64,000 bases of DNA from Panaeolus papilionaceus (Eukaryota; Basidiomycota; Agaricomycetes; Agaricales), in the NCBI GenBank assembly GCA_015501605.1, contig JADNRZ010000005.1:2294001-2358000 (forward strand). Direction: 5' to 3'. Every line of letters begins with the position of its first letter. Position 1 is the first letter of the stretch. Below are positions 20,410 through 31,633 of the stretch, in pieces. The position numbers and the translations under genes are program-made. The notes beneath the pieces were generated by a model. It was not told the origin of the DNA. It ran no database searches and was given only the letters and a program-made list of their open reading frames with translations.

Positions 20410-23400
20410 CTACGCCTCCTGCCCTTCCCCACTCATATTTCTAATCTGATTCAACACCTCCTTACAATACTTCAACTTCTCCACCATCTTCGTCACCCAC
20501 CTCCCCTCCTCCCCACTCCTCCCCTCCAGGCTCATCCCCATCACATCACTCAACAGCGTCCTCCTCATCTTATACGTTTTATCGATACTCGTCACCATCA
20601 GCCCCCCACTGCTCAATATCACCTTGGAGTGATCGTAAAAGTTGAACTGCAGCACGTCATGCGAGAGCTTGAACACGATAACGTGTTTCATGCGCAGGTA
20701 CTTTTGCACCCACTCCATGCCCTTGTCCCGCCCGACGTCCTCGAATGTGTAGTCGTATTCGCCGTAGAGACGGTCCATGATGTACTTTTGGAAGTGTTTG
20801 AGGAGGTAGACTTTGTTCTTGAGGTCTTCGGGGTACGTCTCGAGGGTGTAGTTTTTGCGCACGTAAATGGAGCCTTGACGGCGAGAGGTGATGTAGTCGA
20901 AGTGACTAAAATCAGAAGTAGGTTAGCATGTGCATATATACGCGAAAGTAACAAAGACGCGTCGAAACGCCCCCAACGCCCTCCCAGAAAAAGAAAAAAA
21001 GTAAGACGACTCACTTCTTATCAGGGCTCAAAACCAACGTCGTACTATCATTAAAATGCACCCCCACACTCCCATCCGTAAGCGCATACCCCATCCCATA
21101 CTTATTACAATAATCAACCCAGCTCACAATAAACACCCGCTCCTCCGGTACCGGCACATCCTCGTAGCTGTAATACACCTGCCCCGCGGCCTTGTACTCG
21201 AAGGCCGTGGTAAGTGTCTGCGCGGCAAGCTCGAATCCAGAGAGCTTGGCGGTGGGGACTGGAGGAGGAACAGAGGTGGGCGCTGCAGCAGTGGCAGCGT
21301 GGTGGCGCATAGCGAGCGCGTCGGAGATGGGCGGAGCAGGTGCGTTTTCCTTCTCGCCCAATCCACGAGTTACCACAGGGCGATCAGCGAGTTTACTTGG
21401 AGCCCGAGCGAGTCCTGGTGCCCTCGCGTTATTGCTATTGCTCCTCACCAACGCAGGTGGGGCAGGCGCAGGAGCGATATTCTCCGCATCGAGAGCAGCG
21501 TATCTCTCCCTCCTCTCAACTCTCGCCTTCGCACTCGCCTCTCTCTCTTTCCTCTCCCTCTCGCGCAGCTGCTCCTCTACCCTCATCTCCTCATCCTCGT
21601 CCCTATCTTCATCTCTCTCCTGCTCTCGTTCCCTCTCCGCCTCCTCATCTCCCTCCTCCTTCACAGGCGCCATCTGCGCCACAATTCTCGCTTTCTGAGC
21701 CTCCAACTCCTTCAACCTCAACCTCTCTCCCTCTTCCTCCGCATCTACGTCCTCACTCATCGCAGTCATCGGCACTCTCCTCCTCACCGATCCTCCCCCT
21801 CCTGCTCCAATCCCCACTCCCCCAGCGCCTGTCTCCTCCACAATCCCATTCAATCCCCTGGTCACTCCCCTCCTCAACGGACTCTCCTTCACCGCCTGCA
21901 ACTTCCTCAGTAGCGGGCTCTCCCTAACCCCACCCGCACCAGTCGCAGTAGGAGCTCCCATAACAAGCGGCTGCCTCGCACTCGACAACAAAGCACTAAT
22001 CGGCGACCCAGGCTGAACAGCCTTCTGGAACTCCTTCTCCTGCTGGGCGATACTAGCCGTCACATTCCTCGCGCCCCTGTCCCTATCACCACCCGCTCCT
22101 TGAGACGCCACATTCGACTGCTGACTCTGTGTTCCTCCCATAGAGGACTGTGTCGCGGGCATGTCGCCATCCAAGAACGCGCCCCTTCTCAACCTCCTCA
22201 AATTCGAATCGCTCTCCCTTTTACTGATCCCTCTGAAATCGGGCGCACCGTCGTGTGCGCTCAGAGGGATGAAGGGTGGCACTGGGCCCATCGTGAAGAA
22301 TTGGTGATCGATGATTTCATGAAGCGAGGGACGCTGAGATGGATCGGGCGTGAGGATTTGTTGGATGAGGTGTTGTACTGCAGAGGAGATGACGCGGTCG
22401 GTTGGGAACTCGTATTCATTGTCGCGAATGCGCCTGTGGATGGTGCCATGTCAGTCAACATCAAAAGAAACGAAGAGGCGATGAACGAACTTATAAATCG
22501 CCTTTACATCCTTCGTCTGGAACGGAGGTCTCCCCACAACAAGCGTATAAAGAATAACTCCAATACTCCACGTATCTACCTCAAAACTATGGCCATTCGC
22601 AGTATCAAACAACACTTCCGGCGCAATATAATTAGGCGTCCCACAAATCGTCTTCTTCCTCTCCCCCGGGTTCTCAATAAGAGCTGCCAACCCAAAGTCG
22701 CCCACCTTGACATTCATATTCGCATCGAGGAATAGATTGCCCAGCTTCAAATCACGATGAATGACCTGGTGCGTGTGCATATAATGACAGGCACCAATGA
22801 GCTGCACCATGAAGAACCGCGATTCGGGTTCGGTGAAGCGACGGCGGCGACGGAGCATGTCCATAAGCGATCCGGATGTGCAGAGTTCGAGCGTCATGTA
22901 GACGTTGTCGGTGTCTTCGAAACAGTCGGTGAACCCGACGATGTTGGGGTGTTCGAGGGAGCGGTGGATTTTGATTTCTGCATAGAGCTAGAGATGAGGT
23001 CAGCGTTGATGATGTGTCGGGATGTGCCGAGATGGGAAATGGGAGGCGGCCCGACGCGTTGAACAAGGCGTGGAACGCGATTTGACAAGCGCGGTCGAAC
23101 CCTTCATCAAGGCAGGGACGTAAGAATAGAACGACATCATGTCTTCGCTAGAACGATGATTTAGCCGGACATGAGGCCACTCATCCCATGCCATGTTCAC
23201 TCAGGAAATGAAATGTGGGAGATGAAGGAAAGAATGCGGGGAACGGAAATGAAGAGTAACACATAACTTACTTTAGTTTTAGCCTTCTTAGTCTTGAGGG
23301 ATGATTTAGTGACGACCTTACACGCAAGTCTAGCGCCTCTCGCGTCTTTAACTTCATACACGCGGGCAAAGCCACCCTACATAAACCCATCACCATCATC

Positions 23401-23805
23401 AGCACCTCACATCCACCAACATAAAAACTCAAAACTCACCTCGCCCAAAAATCCAACCCTATTATACTGCATCCTGCCGCTCTTATCCATGATCACCTTG
23501 GGTGGTGACGGCGGCGTCGTCTTGCTGTTCTGACGGGGGAGGGGCGGGTCTGCAGCAGCCTTGGGTGGGACCCTCGGTGGCGGCGTTTCATGGTTGGCGT
23601 TCATGTGGTGAGCAGGGACCTTGTTGGCGATGTACTCCTTGTTGAGGTGGTTGACAGTCCCGGGTTGACCTTGTTGGTTGACGGTGGCGTTGGTGAGTGG
23701 GTGTCTGCGGTGTTGTTGGATTGGCTGTTGTTGTTGCTGTTGGTTGTACCCGTATTGCGCCTGTTGCGCTGATGGTACCCTGTTGTAAGATGGGGCTTGA
23801 TACAT
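20410..23805 (-). CDS. plo1: Polo-like serine/threonine kinase
   Basis: Exons from 23440-23805, 23272-23376, 22491-22987, 21015-22433 and 20410-20905 give 960 residues. A Gln-rich N-terminus precedes the kinase domain. The glycine loop is at GFLGEGGFARV (118-128) and is split by intron 1. Lys142 is the ATP lysine, HRDLKLGN starts at 234, DFG at 254, and the activation threonine is probably Thr270 in [11 protein letters not shown] long low-complexity linker with Glu/Arg-rich coiled-coil character leads to two polo boxes. The first contains [18 protein letters not shown] and VHFNDST, the second [17 protein letters not shown] and ILSSGG. The family controls mitotic entry, spindle function and cytokinesis. 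Intron 2 is 284 bases, far longer than the others. Confidence 0.95.
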
Positions 23806-24240
23806 TTCGTTGGGGTCGTGGTCGTTTGTTTTTCGGTTCTTTATTTATTTATTTACCAAAGAGAGACGGAGAAAGAAAGAGAGAAAGAGATAAGAGGGTA
23901 TGATTTGATGATGAGTGGTGATAATCTTGAGGATGGATCAGAGGCCTAACGCCCGGAAGTGTGTCAAGGGAGGATGACAGGAAGAGGTGAAGAGACAACG
24001 GCCAAACGATGATTGTTGATGAAAACGAGGACAACGCGTTTTGTGGTTCAACGAGTCACGTGCTATATGCTTGGATTCGCACGAGACCGCGATTTGTTTA
24101 ATTTTATTACAGTTAGGGGCCAATAATATACAACACCTCCGTTATTGACGCCCAAGTGGAAGCATTCTGATTTCACTGCATCATCATCCGATTCTCGAAT
24201 CATCCTTCATTTCTGCCTTCAGTTTAAAAACGACACACAA
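23806..24240. other. Divergent promoter region, Polo kinase and BTB gene 2
   Basis: Contains a TTTATTTATTTATTTA tract close to the Polo start and a GA-rich stretch (about 23865-23900), which is CT-rich in the direction of Polo transcription. No reading frame. Confidence 0.45.
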
Positions 24241-25295
24241 ATGTCATCACGATCAGAATCAGAGGTTGTCAAATGCCATGGTACGCCCAATTGAAGCCTA
24301 TCCTCTACTATCGAAACATTGTCGAATTGACGGCGTGGAGCACAGTTCCCGATTGTCATCTAATCGTAGATATTATCCTCATACCACGCGATGGCGAGGC
24401 ACTTGGAGCCCACAAGTCTAACCTTGCTGACTTCAGTGGAGGTTTCCCTCGTTACGAGTCCTTTCAGAGCAATAAAGAAGCTCGACTCCAGAAGGTTGAA
24501 CGGGTTGACATGCCAGAGAGTCGCCAGTCTCTCTGGTATCTGCTGCAGGTGATGCATAATGCACCACAGCCCGATCTCTCATCTTTGTCTAGCAGGGACC
24601 TTGCCGATCTTGCGGAGGCTGCGGAGAAATATGTTGTTTATCATGCGATTGCTATTTGCAAGTTGTATATGGAGTATGCCGTTTTAACATTTATCTTATT
24701 TGCAGTTCTGATAACCCCTTCATGCAACTACATATGTCCAGGAAACAAGCGGAATCTGCTCCTATGCGCGTCCTTACATATGCCATCAAACATGGATACA
24801 ACGATCTCGCAAACGCCGCCGCCTACCAGGCCATCAAACTGTATAAGGATGTAAATAAATTTATCCAAGACGCATACAGTTCTGAACTATCAGAAAAACA
24901 TATAATTCGATGGGTAGGTGTTCTTCTTATACGAGTTGTCGACTTGTCGCTGGACTGAATATTATTTTATTTCACTATAAAACACCGCTCAGATCCGTTA
25001 CAGATCGAAATTTACAGACGCCTGTCAGCGAGCAGTGTTCGGTTACCCTACCCATGTGTACAACGAAGGCTGCAATGAGTGGTCACCTTTCGTCCAACAG
25101 ATTTTGTCTGATATCGGCAAATCTCCAACGGACGTCATTCAGTTTGACAAGGTAGTGTCCAATTACCGGAATCGTAGTAGTGGGTCCGGGATCTGTGCTC
25201 AGTGTATGAGGTCGGCCACAGAGTGGATTTCGCATGTTCGGCGCCAGGTTCCTAACGACAGATTGCGCTACTTGGATATTTTAGAGTGCGAGTGA
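24241..25295 (+). CDS. BTB/POZ domain protein 2
   Basis: Exons 24241-24280, 24346-24673, 24742-24913 and 24993-25295 give 280 residues. BTB core VDIILIPRDGEALGAHKSNL, then PESRQSLWYLLQVMHNAPQPDL, AEAAEKYVVYHAI, YAIKHGY and an IRYRSKFTDACQ segment. The acceptor for exon 3 was chosen at 24741 because it gives MEKQAESAPMRVLTYA, which aligns without gaps to BTB protein 1. An alternative acceptor 36 bases upstream is also in frame and would add 12 residues. The C-terminal part is longer than in BTB protein 1, with three extra cysteines. Probable ubiquitin-ligase adaptor or transcription-related BTB protein. Role unknown. Confidence 0.82.
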
Positions 25296-25710
25296 ATGCG
25301 TGCGTAGTCTGAATCAAGGGGCCTTTCGACTAGTTACAGAATACGTGTCGGATAGAGCACAGTATGTTCGAAATATTCCTTGTCAATCATTGTGCACGCA
25401 CATGTCTCATTGACATCAATAGTAGATGTGATACCAACTTGATGATTCACAATGCGCCATAAACTTCATATGTACGCGTTACCGATTTTGTTTATCAAGT
25501 GAGAGTTTTAATCCCCGTCCTATATCCTCTCAGTTTTACTCGCAAATATCAGAGTTCTATATGGTTTCGTCACCTTGAACATTTCATGCTAGTCAACCCA
25601 TGCAGGTATTGATTTCACTAGCGCTCTACTCTTCGAAATAATTGTAGAGAACGACCCCGATTCCAAGACTTACAGGCCGTCTTCCTCACTCCCAACAATA
25701 GCAAAAGGAA
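25296..25710. other. Intergenic after BTB gene 2
   Basis: About 415 bases with no reading frame of note. Confidence 0.45.
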
Positions 25711-25805
25711 TCAAACCAATCCGCAACCATGACGAGGATCGCATCTTTCGATATCATACGTCAAATTATTGCCATCCCACCCCAAATGATCCCTTCTCAA
25801 AGGAC
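25711..25805 (-). pseudogene. H-family 3' fragment (H6)
   Basis: Read on the minus strand, the last 95 bases before a TGA at 25711 encode pieces like the end of H1: EKGSFG in one frame, then WDGNNLTYDIER and a HGCGLV end in another, against LEKEVFGIKWDGGGLTYDAER and HSWELV in H1. The frame change and lack of any upstream exon mark it as a decayed fragment. It lies about 200 bases downstream of the end of H4 on the same strand. Confidence 0.5.
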
Positions 25806-26022
25806 AGCGGGAACAATAGAGCACTTCGAGAGCTTCTGAGAGGTCGACTGTGACCTTGAACTTCGCATTCGCCGGCATGAAGAAGTAAATGAAGTGCAAG
25901 AACGTGCTCTGTTTAATCGTCGAGGTATGGTTTTGACGACCGTGTTGGGGGGAATACAATACATAAAAACGAGGAAACGCTGAACGACACTGTCGTGGAG
26001 GAGAGGTTTCGTGTCCATCTCA

Positions 26023-26826
26023 TTAAACCAGTTCCCAACTGTGCTGAGCAGGCTTCCTATGGGAATCAAAGCGCAGACTCCAATTGTTCCGTTGAATCCA
26101 GAATGACCCTTTCTCGAGATCATCAAACCTGAAAGTAGCAGCAGTCCCAGACTCGACTAACGATCCTGACTCGTCCAGGTAGATGAACTCGTCGCTGTCG
26201 GCTTGGAGCGTGATGATGTCGCGCCCAATCATGATGGTGTCGGTGGGGAGACCGCGACCGCAGATTTGGAACTGCGTGCGTTCGGTGAGTGCTGTGGAAA
26301 CGTGGACGCGGCCGTTGAGGGTGTGCCAGTATAGGGATGGGTTGGATTTGGAGCGGATGTAGAACCTGATTCAGGATTAAAGAGGGTCAGCTAGTATCGT
26401 CGTGGATAAACTTAAACTCGGACGCACCAGTTGCCGCTACAATGATCAGTGTAATCTTGGTTCGGGATGATAGGGAGATAGCGGTTTCCTGGACCACCAG
26501 CTCTGTCGTCGAATAATGTCATAAACAACCTGCCCCGAAATTGATCACTAATGGGCTTGAAAGGCTCATCTACGAAGAAGTGGAGGAGATTATAATCAGG
26601 ATAGTGATGTAAATAATATTGGGCGTTGATTCGTCGAATATGCGTGGCAAGGTTGCTTTCGGATATGGCCCTCCACCACTCATCCGCGACGCTGCGATTA
26701 GCGAATACCATTACAATACGGCAGTGGTCCTCGTGCGTGTACTGGCTTGGGTGTGTTTAACTACAAATAATAGGGAAATAGTGGAGAAATGCATACAGGG
26801 TGGCTGTAGGCGTAAAAAACCGTCAT
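26023..26826 (-). CDS. H-family protein, copy H4 (unrecognised family)
   Basis: Exons from 26797-26826, 26428-26741 and 26023-26365 give 228 residues. The first exon reads MTVFYAYSHP, and exon 2 starts YTHEDHCRIVMVFANRSVADEWW. It has a four-residue insertion in the strand after FMTLFDDRAG, lengthening exon 2 to 314 bases. Exon 3 is standard: WFYIRSKSNPSLYW, FIYLDESGSLVESG, FDDLEKGSFWIQR and HSWELV. Open throughout. Orientation is opposite to H2 and H3. The exon 2 acceptor (AAGCCAG) was chosen because it gives the same number of codons as the other copies before VFANRS. Confidence 0.74.
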
Positions 26827-26893
26827 TGTGGATTTGAAGTTCGAAGTGGGTCGATGGGTTGGATTTTTTTTTCCCGAGTTGACAGTGTTTATA
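26827..26893 (-). promoter_or_regulatory. Conserved H-family promoter and leader block, copy H4
   Basis: TATAA on the minus strand at 26889-26893, then CACTGTCAACTCGGGAAA, an A run, and AATCCACA before ATG. It is 67 bases long, about 10 shorter than the others. Confidence 0.6.
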
Positions 26894-27959
26894 AGTCGCT
26901 GCCCCACAATATAATATTATCCACCCACCAATTGGAGTATCATAGGCCATTCGCAATTTTATCACTTTAAACTTCGGATCTGCGGAGTAGATAATAAGTA
27001 ACATTTCCAAGTCCAGTTCGCCAACACCGAATCCATTACAACCCCAAATCAATGTGCAAATACGATCTCTGGAAGTCTATAGAAATGTGTCCGAATCCAC
27101 CCAGAATACCCCGAATATATCAAAAAGAATACATACTGCTGCCAGGGGCTATTTTTCGGGGTTCGATAGGTAGAAATAGGGCCAGAGCAAGCATGATTCG
27201 GATCCGGCACTGAATACTGTGTTCATATGGTTATGTTGCGTCTAGTATTGCAAGTGAGCTCGACATTCAGCAGACTCGCTGATATCCCGGAACTAATCCG
27301 GGTTCTACCCAGGTTATGAGCCCATTATTGCCCTATACTCTGCCTAATATCCTCATATATGCAAGATTTACCCTCCAGCATTTAGGCGCTAATTTGTTAG
27401 GCAGTCATGGATCATAAGGTCGGCAAGTGTGCTTTGTGAATCGTCCATCGATTCCGTAATAATGCAGGATTATTGAAAGCTCGATAGCTGATAATAAATC
27501 AGAATTATGCATTTCACAAACTTAAACACCTCAGAACTTACGCTCAAGCATTTCTCGGCGCTTGTTGATATGTGATCAGTCACTATCTCGCATACTGGGA
27601 TTATCAGCAGTTTTCAATCCCAAGAACGCAGCTTTCGCGCTTTTGAATGCCTTTCGCATGAATCAATTTAGGGGTGACCATAATTCTAGATGCTTCTACA
27701 CGAAGGTATGTCGTCACAGACCCGAAGGTGTGGCTGGCCTGTGTTTTTTGCGTTCGGGGCACTCTGCGGATTGGGTCGCGTCTTCAAATAAAATTTCCTC
27801 CCTTCCGTCGATCAGGGGATGGGATTGGGTTGGGAATAGATTGAGTATTTAGGTGGTAAATGTGTATTTTCAACTTTTATTTTCTTCACAAATTCACCTG
27901 GTTGCGTGCGCGCTTACAACTAACTACACAATCATTTTTATCAACCGTGCTTGATGTAA
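26894..27959. other. Intergenic between H5 and H4
   Basis: About 1.07 kb. A 96-codon frame at 27562-27852 has no recognisable motif and is not called. No other feature. Confidence 0.45.
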
Positions 27960-28761
27960 TCAAACAAGTTCCCAACTGTGCTGGGCAGGCTTCCTATGAG
28001 GATCAAAGCGCAGACTCCCGTTCTCCCGTTGAATCCAGAAACACCCTTTCTCGAGATCCTCAAACTTGAAATTATAAAGCATCCCAGACTCGACTAAGGA
28101 CCCTGACTTGTCCAGGTAGATGAATTCACCTTCGTCGGTTTGGAATGTGATTATGTCGCACCCGACCATGATGGTGCCGGTGGTGAGGTTGCGACCGCAG
28201 ATTTGGAATTGCATGCGCTCGGTGGGTGTTGTAGAGACGTGGACGCGGCCGTTGAGGAGGTACCAGTATAGGGATGGGTTGGATTTGGATCGAATGTAGA
28301 ACCTGGTTCAGGATTACGGAGGGTCAGTTAGTACCGTCATGACCAGATATAGACTGGGACGCACCAGTTCCCACTATACTGATCGACGCAATCTTGAATC
28401 GGGATGATAGGGAGATTGCGTCCGCTCCTGTCATCGAGCAACGTCATGAACATCTTACCACGGAATTGGCCACTGATGGACCTGAAACACTCATCAGTGA
28501 AGAATCCAAGAATATTGCGTTCTTCGGGGTTGTGCGAGTAGAACTAGGCGTTGAGACGCTGGAAATGTGGTGCGCAGTCGCTCTCTGATATTGCCCTCCA
28601 CCATTCATCGGCGACGCTGCGATTGGCGAATACTACGATGGAGCGCCATGTGCTGTCGGTGATGATCTAGTAATTGAGTAGACATATATTCAGTGAATGG
28701 GTAGACATGACTTGTGTTAAGTGAAACGGACGTTGTGGATGTAGGCGTAAAACACGGTCAT
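27960..28761 (-). pseudogene. H-family copy H5, with one premature stop
   Basis: Exons 28732-28761, 28365-28666 and 27960-28302 have exactly the lengths of H3 (30, 302 and 343 bases). Codon 51 is TAG (28544-28546), where H3 and H4 have the Gln of NAQ. This is a single C-to-T change from CAG. Everything else is open and well conserved (ADEWWRAISES, ISGQFRGKMFMTL, GRNLPIIP, DESGSLVESG, LEKGCFWIQR, HSWELV), so loss is very recent, or the stop is a sequencing error or read through. The remaining product would be a 50-residue peptide. Confidence 0.7.
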
Positions 28762-28838
28762 CGTGGATTTGAATGACGCTCGAAATGGCCTGTGTACAGA
28801 CAAGTTGGATTTCCTTCCTGAGTTGACAGCGTTTTATA
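28762..28838 (-). promoter_or_regulatory. Conserved H-family promoter and leader block, copy H5
   Basis: TATAAAA on the minus strand at 28832-28838, then CGCTGTCAACTCAGGAAG and ATTCAAATCCACG before ATG. TATA to ATG is 77 bases, as in H3. Confidence 0.6.
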
Positions 28839-30142
28839 CATAAGTCGTTGCCTACGTTTCATTTAAGGGCTAATGAGCACTCACATTTGACATGTCATGG
28901 TATTATCGTACGACACATGTGCAGTATGAAGGAGCTGCTCTTCGGTGGCACCAATAATAATACGGACCTGCACTGTGATCGACTTCGAAGGTCATAAGCA
29001 GTCCTTTCAAATATACATATGACACGGTGACTTCTGACCTTCTTTCCAATGCGTGATACGTGGTCCAAAAAGCAGCCAGCTCATCGGAATGCACCACTTG
29101 CGTTTATCCCTCCCTTTATCTTTTCTTCTTGAACTTCCAATCCGGCGACCTGTCCCCAGACGATTACTATGACATGTATTTTGTTGGGTGTATATATTCT
29201 TGGTACGACTCCGAGAAACATCATGCTAAGCGGTCATGTTAGGGTCTTGTGGGGATTCGAGGTCGTTTTTGGTACAACTTCGAGTTTATCCGCGGCTCCA
29301 ATTTTCGTACACCTATTGGGGAGATCAACAACTGGCACGCGTTCCACGATCGTTAAATTAAAGACACCTCGAACGTTGTTGGGAATAGTCTGACATCTTT
29401 TTCTACGAAACGAATAAAATCCCTCTTCTTATAAAGCTTTGGCGATGAATTAGTACATACTTGGGGCAATTTCTGACATTGTGATACATGTCAAACGATA
29501 TCAAAGTATTTGCCATATGATTACAATCAAACTAGAGAATATGTTCAAACCAAAGCACCATGCACCTCACACAACCTGAGCTTCACACCCCCACTTCTCG
29601 TTGTATTACATATGGTTCGAGTTCAGAACATCAAGTCCACTGGGAAATTATTCTAGGTTTGGGTTCGGTTTCCCACTTTTTTTTTTTTTTTTTTTCAAAC
29701 CTACATTGTAGCTACTTGCTGCTACTACTAACGTGCGTTTTGTTGTTCGTTGACAGCCATAGATTAAATCTTACTCCCAGTCAAACTAGCACTTATGGAG
29801 TGCCCCTCATCGCTACTGCGGCCTGCATCTAACTAGCCATCACGGCAAGCTCAGTGACCTTATAACCAATTGGCCTGAATGTTCTATTTTCCCTGTTCAA
29901 TTCATTTGGTAGAGCAGTATCCAAGAGATGAACTCAGAGATAAATCTAATGTATGCTCATTGGACTGGTAATTTGACTTGCATACTGGCTTCAATTAATA
30001 AAGGAGGTATCCACGATTAAGCTTGTTCAAGAATGACGAATAGGTCTCCCAATATTATAGTTGTCTCAGGTTGACATATATACAAGTCTGCAAACCTAAG
30101 GTTCCACCCCACCCCTCTGATTAACTAAAATTAGCTCAGCTT
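28839..30142. other. Intergenic between H5 and F-box gene
   Basis: About 1.3 kb with only short unsupported frames. It contains a run of 19 T at 29677-29695. Confidence 0.45.
29677..29695. repeat. Homopolymer of 19 T
   Basis: Directly visible. It could be the oligo-A end of a retroposed sequence on the minus strand, but no source sequence is recognised next to it. Confidence 0.85.
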
Positions 30143-31633
30143 TTACAACTCGTCATCGCCTTCGTAAATCTGGACTTCCAGGGAAAATTCAAAGTGCGAG
30201 GTCTCGCGCAAACCAACGAGGGGTTCAGCCCAAATTTGCCTTAGGTCCCCGTAATCATCCGTATCGAACAAGTTCCTATCCAGGATGAATTGAATGCGCA
30301 GTGATACTTTCTTGAGGTGCGGAAAGCCATCGCTATCTTCGAGGAATATATCAGCAAACCTCTTCCACTGATACGAGCCCTGGTAGAAGTCGGAGCGATG
30401 GATCTTGTACCCAAAGGAAAAGGAAAGGTTTTCAATAACACTCCGCGATCGTATACTCTCCAAGCCATCGCATATCTTCTTGAGGATAATTTCGGAATAA
30501 TCGCTTGCTGTCCAGTCCATGTAGACACTTTTCAGTGTTGCCCTGGACTTGAGCATAATGCTATGCAGATCAACCGGGCAATAATCAGCTCGGTAGATGA
30601 CGCCTGATGGTTGATTCATGTTTAAGGGTTTAAGCATTGAATGTACTATATACATAAGCCAAACCCGAAACGTACCATGGTAGTAATGGGCGATTTCCAA
30701 GTCGACCAAGGTCTCGACATGATCGAATATACCGATAATACCCTCAATATCAGTTTCTTTATTGAGAATCACGTTGAGGTCGTTTAGAGAAGGGAATAAT
30801 GTGGTGCCTGTTGCCTGGCCAGCATTGCAGATTGTGTTCAGATCAATCCGCGACCATGTACAGAGGTATTTTAGTTTCGGAAAGAAGGGAGATGTAGGGG
30901 ACCTGCTGAGCGTCGCTTTGCCCTCGTGCGCGAGTTCCATCCTTGCGAGCGTCAGACTCTCCAACTGTGAGCAACCCAATAACGAGCTGATGGCAAAATT
31001 CTCCAATTCGTGCAAGGCGACGAATTGTAAATCTGACTGATCATTCTCTTTTGAGAATACAGAGTCGGAAGATACCCGGCGTCGAATCTTGCATGCACTA
31101 AGCACAAGCTGGTCAAGGCCTGGAGATGCGAAGAGGAAATCGACTGGAAGATCATCGAATCCATGAAGTTTGAGATGCTCCAGGGATCCTGTCATCAGAT
31201 AATGTTCCACCAACGCACGAAATCCAAATAGGGACTGGCTACATATGTCGTAGGATATGTTAGCATGGTAAATTTCAATGGTCAGAGTGCGGATGCCGGG
31301 AAGCCGGAGGAGGGGAAGAAATACGGGGTTATCCCATTGATACGTGTTTTCCGTGTCCTGCGACGAAGATGAACAATAGATGTCGCGGATGTATGTTGCC
31401 ACAGATGGCTCTCTTTCTAGAACCCGTGTGAGACGTTCTATTCCTTTCTGACACTGCTCATCATCGAAAACGATAGAAATGTATCGAAAGATATGCCGAC
31501 GGGATATTGAAACAAAGTCCTTGCAAACTAAACTGCAATGGCGAAGATCAGTTTGGTCGATGTAGGTTGATTGAGATGCGATGATGCCGACTATAATCTC
31601 ACAGATGTCTAGAGGGAATGCTGCATTCTCCAT
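30143..31633 (-). CDS. F-box protein with LRR-like C-terminal region
   Basis: One open frame of 496 codons from ATG 31633. The N-terminus MENAAFPLDICEIIVGIIA, followed by LRHCSLVCKDFVSISRRHIFR, is a classic mushroom F-box. Downstream are irregular leucine-rich strand/helix units (LPGIRTLTIEIY, LEHLKLHGF, LDQLVLSACKI, LESLTLARMEL, LKSVYMDW). A good intron lies inside at 30604-30675 (donor GTACGT, acceptor ATCAG, 72 bases, frame-neutral). The spliced protein would have 472 residues and lose a segment (TFRVWLMYIVHSML..) that looks unlike the rest, so splicing is likely. Presumed SCF substrate receptor, only distantly like family 2 at 54-62 kb. Confidence 0.82.
   Translation of the reverse strand: MENAAFPLDICEIIVGIIASQSTYIDQTDLRHCSLVCKDFVSISRRHIFRYISIVFDDEQCQKGIERLTRVLEREPSVATYIRDIYCSSSSQDTENTYQWDNPVFLPLLRLPGIRTLTIEIYHANISYDICSQSLFGFRALVEHYLMTGSLEHLKLHGFDDLPVDFLFASPGLDQLVLSACKIRRRVSSDSVFSKENDQSDLQFVALHELENFAISSLLGCSQLESLTLARMELAHEGKATLSRSPTSPFFPKLKYLCTWSRIDLNTICNAGQATGTTLFPSLNDLNVILNKETDIEGIIGIFDHVETLVDLEIAHYYHGTFRVWLMYIVHSMLKPLNMNQPSGVIYRADYCPVDLHSIMLKSRATLKSVYMDWTASDYSEIILKKICDGLESIRSRSVIENLSFSFGYKIHRSDFYQGSYQWKRFADIFLEDSDGFPHLKKVSLRIQFILDRNLFDTDDYGDLRQIWAEPLVGLRETSHFEFSLEVQIYEGDDEL

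Noticed and set aside
21056..21927. Long plus-strand frames of 168-285 codons
   Set aside because: They are antisense to the low-complexity linker of Polo kinase and have Ser/Leu/Pro/Arg bias from the same repeats. No motif, no splice logic.
24693..24741. Upstream acceptor for BTB 2 exon 3, adding 12 residues
   Set aside because: In frame, but the downstream acceptor gives a gap-free match to BTB 1. Kept as a possible alternative only.
29677..29695. T run as the tail of a retrotransposon
   Set aside because: No reverse transcriptase, SINE-like or target-site duplication seen next to it. Reported only as a homopolymer.
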